64,000 nucleotides of DNA from contig JAWKNZ010000007.1 in assembly GCA_041391425.1 (NCBI GenBank), positions 62,001 through 126,000 on the forward strand. Reading direction: 5' to 3'. Below, one piece after another: positions 44,670-53,804 of this stretch. This stretch comes from JAWKNZ01 sp041391425 (GTDB lineage Bacteria > Bdellovibrionota_B > Oligoflexia > Oligoflexales > JAWKNZ01). The notes beneath the pieces were generated by a model. It made no database searches. It worked only from the letters and a program-made list of their open reading frames with translations, and was not told where the DNA came from. The position numbers were made by a program, and so were the translations under genes. Numbering within the stretch: position 1 is the stretch's first letter; each line of letters starts with the position of its first letter.

Positions 44670-45668
44670 ATGAGCAAAAAACCATATCATGTATTAAATT
44701 CACAGCAATTTGACCGCAGGTTTCTAGATTATCTTTTCGAGCTCACCGATACAATTAGGCGCTACGATAAATCAAAAGATGGCCTATTATATTTAAAAAG
44801 TTTATTACCACACAACAGAGTTATGCTCTATTTTACACAACCATCTACCAGGACATTTCTTTCTTTTCAATCTGCATGTTATATATTAGGAATGCAGCCT
44901 AGCGAAATTAGGGATTCTTCAACTAGCTCCGAACGAAAAGGAGAGAGCATCGAAGATTCGTTGCGAACCTTTTCCAGCTATGTAGATCTTATTATTATGC
45001 GTTCACCAATCTCTGGTCTAGCTGATAGAATCTCAAAACTAATAGATGAGACAGACCGCCCAGTTCCTATTATCAACGCAGGTAGTGGCCCAGACCAACA
45101 CCCAACACAAGCACTCCTTGACATATATACCCTTTACCGTAGCTTCCGCAAACAAGGAGATGAAATAAAAAACAAAACGATCTGCATGGTTGGAGACCTA
45201 AAAAGGGGGAGAACAATCCGTTCCTTAAGCAGGCTTTTGGCCAACTACGAAAATATAAAAATCTTATTTGTCTCGCCAAAAGAATTTCGTATCGAAGATG
45301 ATCTTCGCCAAGACCTTTTGTTACATAAAAATATTTCATTCCAAGAAACGGATAAATTTACTGATGCAATCGCTGAAGCAGATGCAATCTATATGACGCG
45401 GGTTCAAGATGAATACGATCTTTCAGCAGGAGAATCAGAAAGAGTAGACAGCTCTAAATTTCATCTAGAACCAAAACACTTGGAGATCATAAAAAAGAAC
45501 TGCGCAATCCTCCACCCAATGCCCAGAAGAGCAGAGATTGATCCAGTAATCGACAAAGATCCAAGGGCATTATATTGGCGGCAAGAACGCAATGGCATGT
45601 GGACAAGAGTTGCCTTGATTACAAAACTTATGGGAGTCGATCATCACATAGTTTTACCCTCTCTGTAA
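44670..45668 (+). CDS. pyrB: Aspartate carbamoyltransferase catalytic subunit
   Basis: Condenses carbamoyl phosphate and aspartate in pyrimidine synthesis. The carbamoyl-phosphate motif is Q-P-S-T-R-T-F-L-S-F near residue 57 (family consensus E/Q-P-S-T-R-T), followed by Q-H-P-T-Q-A-L-L-D. The C-terminal H-P-M-P-R-R-A-E-I separates it from ornithine carbamoyltransferase, which has H-C-L-P. No regulatory subunit pyrI is adjacent. The length of 332 is slightly above E. coli PyrB. It follows purM by 71 nt. Confidence 0.93.
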   Translation: MSKKPYHVLNSQQFDRRFLDYLFELTDTIRRYDKSKDGLLYLKSLLPHNRVMLYFTQPSTRTFLSFQSACYILGMQPSEIRDSSTSSERKGESIEDSLRTFSSYVDLIIMRSPISGLADRISKLIDETDRPVPIINAGSGPDQHPTQALLDIYTLYRSFRKQGDEIKNKTICMVGDLKRGRTIRSLSRLLANYENIKILFVSPKEFRIEDDLRQDLLLHKNISFQETDKFTDAIAEADAIYMTRVQDEYDLSAGESERVDSSKFHLEPKHLEIIKKNCAILHPMPRRAEIDPVIDKDPRALYWRQERNGMWTRVALITKLMGVDHHIVLPSL

Positions 45669-45923
45669 TGTAAAAAATCCAGTAAAAGTTTCATTTTTTC
45701 CAAAAAGACAATCCCATCACTAAAGACAATGCTCTTTCCTTACGATGGGGTTTACTGCACTGAATTTATTATAAAAATCTTCTATAAACCTACTGGGTAA
45801 ATTCATTTACCCACCCAGCCCTAAATCCACATTAAATATCTCCGATAATGCTTAAAAGCCTTTGAGGGCTGCTGAATCATTCACACCAAACTAAGCCAAA
45901 AAGCTTAATTCCCAGGAGAATCT

Positions 45924-46208
45924 ATGACATTTGAAAATGAAAGAATAAATAAATTAGAAAGAACTCTATTAGAACTGGGAAGTGAATTATATAGAGTGAA
46001 AAGCGACGTCACCTCACTAAAAAACTATCATGAAAGATTTGTTGACATTGTAGATGGCCTTAAAAAAATCTTAGATGAAAAAGGCCTTATCAATACAGAA
46101 GATTTCGAATCAGCCGTTGAGCTTGGGAAAGCTTTAAGCTTAAACTCAACACTTTACGAATATTCTCCTGAGATGGAAATTGAGAAAATAAAAAAAACCA
46201 GCCATTAG
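45924..46208 (+). CDS. Small coiled-coil protein
   Basis: 94-residue acidic protein. Residues ~4-50 have a heptad-like pattern (R-I-N-K-L-E-R-T-L-L-E-L-G-S-E-L) resembling SlyX-like short coiled coils; the C-terminus contains E-D-F-E-S-A-V-E-L-G-K-A. There is no signal peptide. A strong AGGAG precedes the ATG. It lies between pyrB and the tandem repeat array. Family unknown. Confidence 0.6.
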   Translation: MTFENERINKLERTLLELGSELYRVKSDVTSLKNYHERFVDIVDGLKKILDEKGLINTEDFESAVELGKALSLNSTLYEYSPEMEIEKIKKTSH

Positions 46209-46236
46209 TCCTTACAAGGAAAGCAGCGTGAAACAC

Positions 46237-46466
46237 GGAAGAACGTCATGTTGAGTGAAACGAAACATCTCGGACTTAATTGGGCATGAGTACAGGAAGA
46301 ACGTCATGTTGAGTGAAACGAAACATCTCGGACTTAATTGGGCATGAGTACAGGAAGAACGTCATGTTGAGTGAAACGAAACATCTCGGACTTAATTGGG
46401 CATGAGCACAGGAAGAACGTCATGTTGAGTGAAACGAAACATCTCGGACTTAATTGGGCATGAGTA
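46237..46466. repeat. Tandem repeat family A, four 58-bp copies
   Basis: Four near-identical units start at 46237, 46295, 46353 and 46411, each GGAAGAACGTCATGTTGAGT followed by 38 further bases ending in GAGTACA. Each contains a hairpin-capable ATGTT...AACAT around GAGTGAAACGA. A fifth copy occurs at 46977-47032, beyond the family B block. Confidence 0.95.
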
Positions 46467-46476
46467 AGAAGCTTGA

Positions 46477-46976
46477 GATTCTTCGCCTCCGGCTCAGAAA
46501 GACGTAGAGTTAAGCATGAGTACAGGAAGAGCGCAGCCTCCGGTTCAGAAGACGTAGAGTTAAGCATGAGTACAGAAAAAACGCCGCCTTCGGCTCAGAA
46601 AGACGTAGAGTTAAGCATGAGTACAGAAAGAACGCCGCCTCCGGTTCAGAAGACGTAGAGTTAAGCATGAGTACAGAAAAACGCCGCCTCCGGCTCAGAA
46701 AGACGTAGAGTTAAGCATGAGTACAGAAAGAACGCCGCCTCTGGCTCAGAAAGACGTAGAGTTAAGCATGAGTACAGAAAGAACGCCGCCTCCGGCTCAG
46801 AAAGACGTAGAATTAAGCATGAGTACAGAAAAACGTCGCCTCCGGCTCAGAAAGACGTAGAGTTAAGCATGAGTACAGAAAAACGCCGCCTCCGGCTCAG
46901 AAGACGGAGAGTTAAGCATGAGTACAGGAAGAACGCCGCCTCCGGCTCAGAAGACGGAGAATTAAGCGTGAGTACA
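46477..46976. repeat. Tandem repeat family B, about ten ~50-bp copies
   Basis: About ten units with period 49-51 bases, each containing GCCTCCGGCTCAGAA, GACGTAGAGTTAAGCATG and AGTACAG, start near 46485 and then at ~50-base steps to 46938. Copies differ by single substitutions and by one- or two-base length changes, so no reading frame is preserved. Family B shares the TGAGTACAG(G)AA junction with family A. Confidence 0.93.
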
Positions 46977-47032
46977 GGAAGAACGTCATGTTGAGTGAAA
47001 CGAAACATCTCGGACTTAATTGGGCATGAATA
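46977..47032. repeat. Fifth copy of repeat family A, closing the array
   Basis: Identical in its core to the four upstream family A copies but separated from them by the family B block, so that A units bracket B. Confidence 0.9.
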
Positions 47033-47050
47033 AGATCTAAAACTTACAAA

Positions 47051-48604
47051 TCATGCATTTCTCTTATCAAAACCGTATTTCTCAACCTTCATAATTAAGC
47101 CAGCACGACTAATTCCCAATTCTTTTGCTAACTTTGACTTATTCCAGCGAGTGCGCTTAAGGCCTTCCATTATCATCTTCCTCTCTAATGCTTCCAGAGC
47201 GTCTTTAAGCCGACCTTCTACTCTATATCCTGGATATTTTACTCCAGAGCTTTCCTTTATACGTTCCGATAAAAAATCAGAACCCAATTCTTTATTATCA
47301 CCAGCTAAAACGTAAAGCCTTTCCATTTCGTTTTCCAATTCACGCACATTTCCAGGCCATTCATAATTCAATAAAATCTGTAGACATTCTTTCGTTAGCT
47401 CTTTAGCCGATCCTTTCGCGCTTTTCTGATGCTTAGAAAGAAAATGATTTGCTAATACTGGAATATCTTCTTTTCTTTCCTTTAATGAAGGAACACCAAC
47501 ATTAATAACATTTAGACGGTAATAAAGATCCTCTCGAAACTCCCCTTTTTTAACCATAGCCTCTAAATCCCTATTAGTCGCAGCAACGACTCGAACATCA
47601 GACTTTTTCATAACAGTACTACCGACGGGAGTAAAAGTGCCTTCTTGTAGCACCCTCAACAACTTAACTTGCATAGGCATCGACGTATCACCTATCTCAT
47701 CAAGAAATAACGTACCTTTGTCCGCCGCCTCAAAAAGACCTATTTTATCTTTATTCGCACCTGTAAAAGAACCTTTTACATGCCCAAACAATTCCGACTC
47801 TAAAAGATTTTCATTAAAAGCACCGCAGTTAACTATCAAGAATTTATTCTTTGATCGCTTCGAATTATAATGTAAAGCTCTAGCAATTAATTCCTTACCG
47901 GTACCATTTTGGCCCCTTACTAATACAGTGGCATTGGAATCACAGACGCGATCTAATAAACGATATAACGCCTGCATTGGAGCAGACTTACCAATCATCT
48001 TATCAAACCCAAATCGGGTTCCCATCTCACCTTTAAGTTCTTCAACTTCAGCTTGTGCTTTTGACAAATTAGCTTGAGTCATAAGAATTTCATCGACAAC
48101 AATCTCGATAAGTTCAGTTAGATACTGTACATCTTTTTCATTCAATACCGGGAGACTATCAATCCTCTTATCGATATCCTCTAAGTCTGGAAAGCTACGC
48201 TGCAAATAATTACGAATCAAATTTTTCTGCTCGGCTTCTGACTCACTGAAAACAAATCCATCACCAAAAACACACCCTAAAAATTTACCTCCCACCCGTA
48301 AAGGCACAGAAAGGGTTGAAAATCCAGCATGACAGCGATTAAGTCTTGGCTTCTTCGCTCCCATTGCATCTACAGTAGTTTGCCTAGCCGTTCCAACACA
48401 TGAGGAAAATCCTTTATCGTTTTTGGTTACAGGTTGGCATACAGAGTTTAATGGATCAAAAAATTTTCCATCGGGAACCCCCTTTAAAAACCCTTTTTCG
48501 TCAGTAAAGTTAATACGAATATTCCACCAACGACCTACTAACTGTCTTAAACGCTTAATAACGTGCAATTTATCAAAATCTTGCCAATTCACTTTTTCTT
48601 CCAT
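47051..48604 (-). CDS. Sigma-54-dependent activator with PocR-type sensory domain
   Basis: 517 residues. Residues ~10-170: PocR-like ligand-sensing domain with conserved cysteines (C-Q-P, S-S-C-V-G-T, N-R-C-H-A-G). Residues ~200-430: AAA+ domain with Walker A G-Q-N-G-T-G-K-E, Walker B L-F-L-D-E-I-G, and the sigma-54 contact loop G-S-F-T-G-A (the family usually has GAFTGA). Residues ~470-515: Fis-type helix-turn-helix. It is therefore a sigma-54 enhancer-binding activator without a receiver domain, controlled by a small ligand or redox state. Target genes are unknown; it is convergent with the repeat array. AGAGGGA precedes the ATG. Confidence 0.92.
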   Translation of the reverse strand: MEEKVNWQDFDKLHVIKRLRQLVGRWWNIRINFTDEKGFLKGVPDGKFFDPLNSVCQPVTKNDKGFSSCVGTARQTTVDAMGAKKPRLNRCHAGFSTLSVPLRVGGKFLGCVFGDGFVFSESEAEQKNLIRNYLQRSFPDLEDIDKRIDSLPVLNEKDVQYLTELIEIVVDEILMTQANLSKAQAEVEELKGEMGTRFGFDKMIGKSAPMQALYRLLDRVCDSNATVLVRGQNGTGKELIARALHYNSKRSKNKFLIVNCGAFNENLLESELFGHVKGSFTGANKDKIGLFEAADKGTLFLDEIGDTSMPMQVKLLRVLQEGTFTPVGSTVMKKSDVRVVAATNRDLEAMVKKGEFREDLYYRLNVINVGVPSLKERKEDIPVLANHFLSKHQKSAKGSAKELTKECLQILLNYEWPGNVRELENEMERLYVLAGDNKELGSDFLSERIKESSGVKYPGYRVEGRLKDALEALERKMIMEGLKRTRWNKSKLAKELGISRAGLIMKVEKYGFDKRNA

Positions 48605-48895
48605 TTCTTATCCCTCTTCCAACAGGCAGTTGTGAGCACTATAAAATTTTTAGACATAAGAATTCTTTCGTTAAGCCTTTTCGACAATTTGGCAAAAAAC
48701 TTTACATGTTTTATTTATTTAAAATCAGCATGTTATAATAAAAAGAAAAAAAAATCGACAACATGCCTGAAAATTACTCAAAAGAGCAAATGAAATTATC
48801 TTGAAGCGTCATATATTAAGAAAAGCAAAAAGTTCTTCGCCTTAGCAAACATGTTATTATTAAAGAAACAGATAATAAAAACAGAGGCCAAATAA

Positions 48896-49957
48896 ATGCA
48901 AGTTACAGCCAGAGCCATCATAAATGGATTGAGCATCATACTTATTTTTATCTTTTTCATATGGGGACTAGGCCAAGCCTTGATCCCTCTAGTAGGATCA
49001 TTTGCATTAGCCTATTTAATTTTTCCTCTGATCGTCAAATTAGAATCAAAAGGAATCCATCGCAATCATGCTGTCATAGGAGTTTGCACTTTCATTTTAG
49101 CAGCAATAACTATCAGCCTATTTATCACGATACCAATACTCACTTCGGATTTGAAAAATTTTACCAAAGAATTGCCATTAATGACTATTAAAATCATCGA
49201 AAATCTGCAAGGAGTTCTTCTAGGATACGGCTATGAACTAGATCTAAGCAAAGAGGCCATTCAAGCCTTCGTTGAAGAAAGTTTCTCAAAAATTTCAGCC
49301 AATGCAATTAAAGATATCACCCTTATATTAAAAAATATTTTTTCTGGAGTTTCTACGTGGCTGATAGGCGTTTTGAATCTATTCTTATTTCCATTGTTTT
49401 TTGTGTATGTTATCAATGATTATGAAGAAATTTCGAAAAGCGTTAATTCATACATTCCCAAAAAGCTTAAGCCAAAAGTTAAGCGACAAATAGAATTATG
49501 CAATCGTGTATTAAACGGTTACATACGCGGCCAGCTTATGGTAGCAGCTATTTTAGGGCTACTTTATGCAATTGGACTTTCATTAATTGGGTTAAAATTT
49601 GGCTTTCTTGTAGGCGTTCTATCAGGTCTTATCAGTATTATTCCATATGCTGGGTTTACCATTGGGTTCATCAGTACTATTTTGATTGCCATCGCCTACT
49701 CAGCAAGTATTGGTACCTTAGCAGGGATAGTTGGAATCTTCCTTTTAGTTCAACTTCTTGAAGGAACAATAATCACTCCAAGACTTGTCGGTGATAAAGT
49801 CGGATTAAATTCGTTAGCCGCTATGTTAGCACTAATAATTGGTGGCAACGCTTTTGGAATTTTTGGTATGATCTTGGCAATTCCAATTGCTGCAATTTTA
49901 AAATCTATCCTAAATGATCTAAAAAATGAATATCAAAAACTTGATATTTATAATTAA
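48896..49957 (+). CDS. PerM/AI-2E transporter-family membrane protein
   Basis: 353-residue inner-membrane protein with about seven or eight helices and a soluble segment (~70-150). Late conserved features include I-S-I-I-P-Y-A-G, L-E-G-T-I-I-T-P-R-L-V-G-D-K-V-G-L-N and A-I-P-I-A-A, typical of the UPF0118/AI-2E-family exporters. Substrates range from quorum signals to ions; none can be assigned here. AGAGG precedes ATG with 8-nt spacing. A 9-bp hairpin without a T-tract follows the stop. Confidence 0.88.
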   Translation: MQVTARAIINGLSIILIFIFFIWGLGQALIPLVGSFALAYLIFPLIVKLESKGIHRNHAVIGVCTFILAAITISLFITIPILTSDLKNFTKELPLMTIKIIENLQGVLLGYGYELDLSKEAIQAFVEESFSKISANAIKDITLILKNIFSGVSTWLIGVLNLFLFPLFFVYVINDYEEISKSVNSYIPKKLKPKVKRQIELCNRVLNGYIRGQLMVAAILGLLYAIGLSLIGLKFGFLVGVLSGLISIIPYAGFTIGFISTILIAIAYSASIGTLAGIVGIFLLVQLLEGTIITPRLVGDKVGLNSLAAMLALIIGGNAFGIFGMILAIPIAAILKSILNDLKNEYQKLDIYN

Positions 49958-50019
49958 TCACCTCCTCAGCGGAGGACTTACCGCCGTTGAGGTACACTTA
50001 GCAAAATTTCAAATTATAT

Positions 50020-50445
50020 TTAAAAATAAGCAGCCTGGCATGCATTAAAACAATCTTGCCGTCCAAAACCCTCTTGTATCATATAAACGCATTGAGAAGC
50101 ACAGCAAGACTCTGTCAACATTGCCGTGCAAAGAACCTTCCTATTATGCTCACAAAGAGCAGCAGCCTTTAGGCCAACGCGTTTAGCACATCTGCTATCA
50201 ATATTAGCTAGCGGTATCGAGCCATTTAACTGACAAGATCTTCCTCTCGTATTATTTCTTGCAACCTGATTTTGTTGCGATGGAAGTTGACACTTAATAC
50301 CAGCTTCTTGGCATCCAGTCGGCTGGGCATTAGGCGGGCATAATCTTTCAAATGCCTTAAAATCTAGAGCATATAAAGTATTTACACTTAAAACTAAATG
50401 AAATAACAAACCAAAATTAAATAGTAACTTCACAAAACACCTCAT
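50020..50445 (-). CDS. Secreted cysteine-rich protein
   Basis: 141 residues with a signal peptide (L-F-N-F-G-L-L-F-H-L-V-L-S-V-N-T-L-Y-A) and twelve cysteines in the ~115-residue mature part, including C-C-A-S-Q-C near the end. The even number suggests a small disulfide-bonded extracytoplasmic domain. It starts 1 nt after the stop of the large lipoprotein gene, so the two are translationally linked and may form a complex. No family recognised. Confidence 0.72.
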   Translation of the reverse strand: MRCFVKLLFNFGLLFHLVLSVNTLYALDFKAFERLCPPNAQPTGCQEAGIKCQLPSQQNQVARNNTRGRSCQLNGSIPLANIDSRCAKRVGLKAAALCEHNRKVLCTAMLTESCCASQCVYMIQEGFGRQDCFNACQAAYF

Positions 50446-50446
50446 T

Positions 50447-52762
50447 TTATCTCATTGCTGGTTCCAATTTCGGATTATGCACTTTTCCTACTTCACAATG
50501 ATTGGGTGATATTCCTATTACAGGATCAATAACACGACGTATCCTTCTCTTCTCACATTGTGTTTTAGAATCTTCAACACGGTAGTATACGTTAAGAAGT
50601 TCTTGTTCATCACCCATAAAAAACATAAAAGTCGAACTTGTCATCACATATTCAAATATAGAAGCCAACGAATATTCTTCATCACTTCCCGTAGATGGAT
50701 TCGTAACCTTTACAAAGTTATTCGCATCCATCAGCCAATTCCATTCAATCATATCTTGAGCCACATTACCTTTAAAGCTCGGGTCGTCTACCAACCTCCC
50801 TTGTGCTGCACAATATTCAAAGGCATCAATACGCAAACGTTTCAAAGCATTAAATTGTTTTTCTTTCGTATCCATACTTGGAATATTGTTGGCGTTATTA
50901 CGAATAAATCCAGTATAACATGAACGCATCTGACCAAATTGACAGTAGAAATGTAGTGTAAGATCAGACCAATGTTTTGCTTCATTATTCAAACACCCCT
51001 GAATAGTATATTTATCTACATAATTCTTCTCCGTCAGATCAGGGATATGCTCTACTTCAACCTGACTATGATAATAATTTCGTACTTTTTCCATTGCCTT
51101 ATACACCACAGATTTCTTTAAAGGCCTACTTGTACGGTCGGTAGTTTGCGGTCCACTAAGATTAGGGTACGTGCTAGCTCCTAAATTATCCCAATAACGC
51201 GTCTTCGCAGGGTCTTCAGCCCAAATCTGACCATGAGTGGTATCCAATTTATAACGATCACCAGAAGCGTGCGGAATACCATAATCTGGATAGAACATTG
51301 TATCCTTATTGTCACTATTTGGACTGGTTAACCATGATGGTTTAGAGCTTAAAGAAGGTAGGGGCTCATATTTTATAAAATCTACATTAAGATAAGAAAC
51401 AAATACATTATCAAATCCCTTCGTTTCTTTCACTCTATGTGGAAATTTATAATATACTCTTAGAGGCTTTTTTAAATCGACCTTAATCGTACGCTTAGCA
51501 TTAAAGGAATTATCAGGGGACATATCTACTTTGTAAGTGTAACCTCCATGTTCAATATTCATAATATACTGATTCAAATTATTGAAATCACTTTTATCAA
51601 TATTGATCGGCATAATCAAAGATGCGCTAGTACTTATCGTCAAATATGCTTCGCTCGAGCCTACGGTATCCTTAAATCTAAAATCGAACCCTTGTTTTTC
51701 CGAAGTTATCCCTGGGTCCAACTGTCCACTCATATAATTAGAATTATAATCCAATAAGACCGCCTTATCAGAGGATAGTTTTTCATCAATCGCTTGTGTC
51801 TCTCTACTAAGAGAGCCATCAACCGTCAAAATTGGAATTGCACCTGATACACCACTACTCTTTAATCTGATCTTAAGCCGATAATACGAGTCCGGATTTG
51901 ACTCTTCCGCTTTATCCTTCATAGCAACTGCATAGGACAAATAAATCGTGCAATCATTTCCCGTCTTATTAGGAGTTATCTTATATTGTTTTTTATTGTG
52001 CAATAGGTATGCATCGTCCAGTTCAAATAGACAACTTGTTCCTTTAGGCTGATTGGAATATATTGAAAGAGAACCTTGAAAAAGTCCTAAAGCATCCCGT
52101 TCAATTCTCACATTATTATTTAATATTTTTATTTGCAAAGTTATTTCGTTTTGATCCCTTGAATCTATCGATGAATTAACATAATAGTATCCTCGATTCT
52201 CGGACTTCATATCGATAGTTACATTGCCTGAGTCTACAGCGGCTAAACGTTCAAATCTTAGATTTAAATCAATCAATGTGTTATCTATATCAAATTTAGG
52301 AGCTGCAGCTGGTTGCTGCAAACTAAATGCATAAACCGTGTCTTTTTTTACTTTAAACTTAGCACTAAATCTGATGTACGAAGCACTAGCGACACCTTGA
52401 TCAATTTTTTCCAGGTCAATAATTGTCTGACTTGAATCAAGCCTACCTAAATGAACCCGAGGTGGTGTAACTTTACCACTTGCACTAGAAGGAAATGGAT
52501 TTCTCTCTGTTGTAAAGCTTAAATCTAAATTAGCAACCCCATCCTCTTCGGCAACAAATCTATAGACACCATCGCTTTCTGGCATATCGAAATAATCGTT
52601 TAGGCCGGAGATAGTGAGTCTAGGATTAGAAGTTGCTGATGCATTTAGGCTCTTAAAAGTCGTGATATCAATCTTATCTGAACTTAAAAGTGAACTCGGC
52701 GCTAGCTTTTGTCTACAAGATGACAATGCAAATACGAGAATAAGTAAGGAAATTGGTCGCAT
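50447..52762 (-). CDS. Large lipoprotein of unknown function
   Basis: 771 residues beginning with a clear lipoprotein signal (I-S-L-L-I-L-V-F-A-L-S-S-C-R-Q). The first ~450 mature residues are beta-strand-rich and look like several Ig- or C2-like sandwich modules. The C-terminal ~250 residues are alpha-rich with Tyr/Trp/Cys clusters (Y-C-Q-F-G-Q-M-R-S-C, E-Y-C-A-A-Q-G-R) and may be a separate domain. AGGTGG precedes the ATG. It is the first gene of a pair with the Cys-rich secreted protein. I cannot assign a family. Confidence 0.75.
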   Translation of the reverse strand: MRPISLLILVFALSSCRQKLAPSSLLSSDKIDITTFKSLNASATSNPRLTISGLNDYFDMPESDGVYRFVAEEDGVANLDLSFTTERNPFPSSASGKVTPPRVHLGRLDSSQTIIDLEKIDQGVASASYIRFSAKFKVKKDTVYAFSLQQPAAAPKFDIDNTLIDLNLRFERLAAVDSGNVTIDMKSENRGYYYVNSSIDSRDQNEITLQIKILNNNVRIERDALGLFQGSLSIYSNQPKGTSCLFELDDAYLLHNKKQYKITPNKTGNDCTIYLSYAVAMKDKAEESNPDSYYRLKIRLKSSGVSGAIPILTVDGSLSRETQAIDEKLSSDKAVLLDYNSNYMSGQLDPGITSEKQGFDFRFKDTVGSSEAYLTISTSASLIMPINIDKSDFNNLNQYIMNIEHGGYTYKVDMSPDNSFNAKRTIKVDLKKPLRVYYKFPHRVKETKGFDNVFVSYLNVDFIKYEPLPSLSSKPSWLTSPNSDNKDTMFYPDYGIPHASGDRYKLDTTHGQIWAEDPAKTRYWDNLGASTYPNLSGPQTTDRTSRPLKKSVVYKAMEKVRNYYHSQVEVEHIPDLTEKNYVDKYTIQGCLNNEAKHWSDLTLHFYCQFGQMRSCYTGFIRNNANNIPSMDTKEKQFNALKRLRIDAFEYCAAQGRLVDDPSFKGNVAQDMIEWNWLMDANNFVKVTNPSTGSDEEYSLASIFEYVMTSSTFMFFMGDEQELLNVYYRVEDSKTQCEKRRIRRVIDPVIGISPNHCEVGKVHNPKLEPAMR

Positions 52763-52957
52763 AGCTAACCCACCTTTAAACTATAATATTTAACATAAAT
52801 TTTATGGCTTTGATTAATACCAATAAATGTAGCACAAGAAGTTTTTATGAACAAGAGGCTCTAGAGAAAACATAACAATCACTTCTTTTGCATTGAAATC
52901 TATAGAAGCTATTTTTAAATAAATACAAAAATAGCTCCATAAATGTTATAATAAATT

Positions 52958-53602
52958 TTAAAGCACTTTAATAATTTTGACATCCTTAGGAGCCATAAAT
53001 ATATTCTTTCCAAGCTTTTCCCGCCTAGGCGACATAAATGTAACCATTGTATGATTTTTTCCTCGAAAGAATAGCTTTACAGAACTTACAAATTGCTTCT
53101 TTAAATCAATGGTCAAATTCACCGAAGTAATTTCGCCATCTTTGTTCTTAGGATTTAGCCTAACTAATACAACTTGCTCTAGCTGTTCTGCCTTAATCAT
53201 GTCATATTTTGCCAAAAGAGTTTCAATATTCATGACCATATCGACTATCTGTCGATATTCATCCCCTTGATTACTGCCGACGCTAAATTTCTCACCTTTT
53301 TTTTCATTTGGAAAATACTTGATAAAAGACTTTCCATCATATATCCACTCAATTCTATTAGGTTCACTAAATGCCCAACGAAAACTCTCTGGCTTATGAA
53401 AATAAGCAATGCCTTTACTAATTTTATGCCGATTTCTTAATGCAGTATAATTATCTTGCTCAAAATCAACGGTCAAACTATCTGCCTCTTTCAATTTTGA
53501 TTGAATCTTTTTTAAATCTTGTATAGTCAAGTCTTTAGCTAAAGCATTATAGTCTAAAGTAAAAAAGTTAAAAATTAGCAAACAAAAAAATACTTTATGC
53601 AT
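52958..53602 (-). CDS. lolA: LolA-like outer-membrane lipoprotein carrier
   Basis: 214 residues with a signal peptide cleaved near A-L-A-K. The mature protein has the LolA pattern: L-T-V-D-F-E-Q-D-N-Y, G-I-A-Y-F-H-K-P-E-S-F-R-W, Y-D-G-K-S-F-I-K-Y-F-P and the closing beta strands. LolA ferries lipoproteins across the periplasm; it matches the many lipobox proteins in this window. AAGGA precedes the ATG. It is monocistronic, 355 bases from the next gene upstream, where 53603-53804 holds nothing notable. Confidence 0.82.
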   Translation of the reverse strand: MHKVFFCLLIFNFFTLDYNALAKDLTIQDLKKIQSKLKEADSLTVDFEQDNYTALRNRHKISKGIAYFHKPESFRWAFSEPNRIEWIYDGKSFIKYFPNEKKGEKFSVGSNQGDEYRQIVDMVMNIETLLAKYDMIKAEQLEQVVLVRLNPKNKDGEITSVNLTIDLKKQFVSSVKLFFRGKNHTMVTFMSPRREKLGKNIFMAPKDVKIIKVL

Positions 53603-53804
53603 AAAACTTTCCTTAATAATTTAAAAAGACTTCAACCATAAATTAATTAATATTCAATGTCTCACAATTCCAAAATAACACAAATCATATAAAATGGGGT
53701 TACTGAAGAAAAGCATCTCTGCCCATATATTATACTTTCTTAACCTAATATACCAACATACCTCTTTTTTTAATCCAAGGGCATATCGACATAAGAAAAT
53801 TTCA

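Noticed and set aside
46334..46658. Two open frames within the tandem repeat array
   Set aside because: They exist only because repeat units lack stops in one frame; unit lengths vary by one or two bases, so no frame is conserved.
46237..47032. CRISPR array
   Set aside because: Units are contiguous without unique spacers, repeat length and spacing do not fit, and no cas genes are near.
49961..49992. Hairpin CCTCAGCGG/CCGTTGAGG after the PerM-family gene as a terminator
   Set aside because: Good stem but no T-tract on either strand; left as an unassigned inverted repeat between convergent genes.
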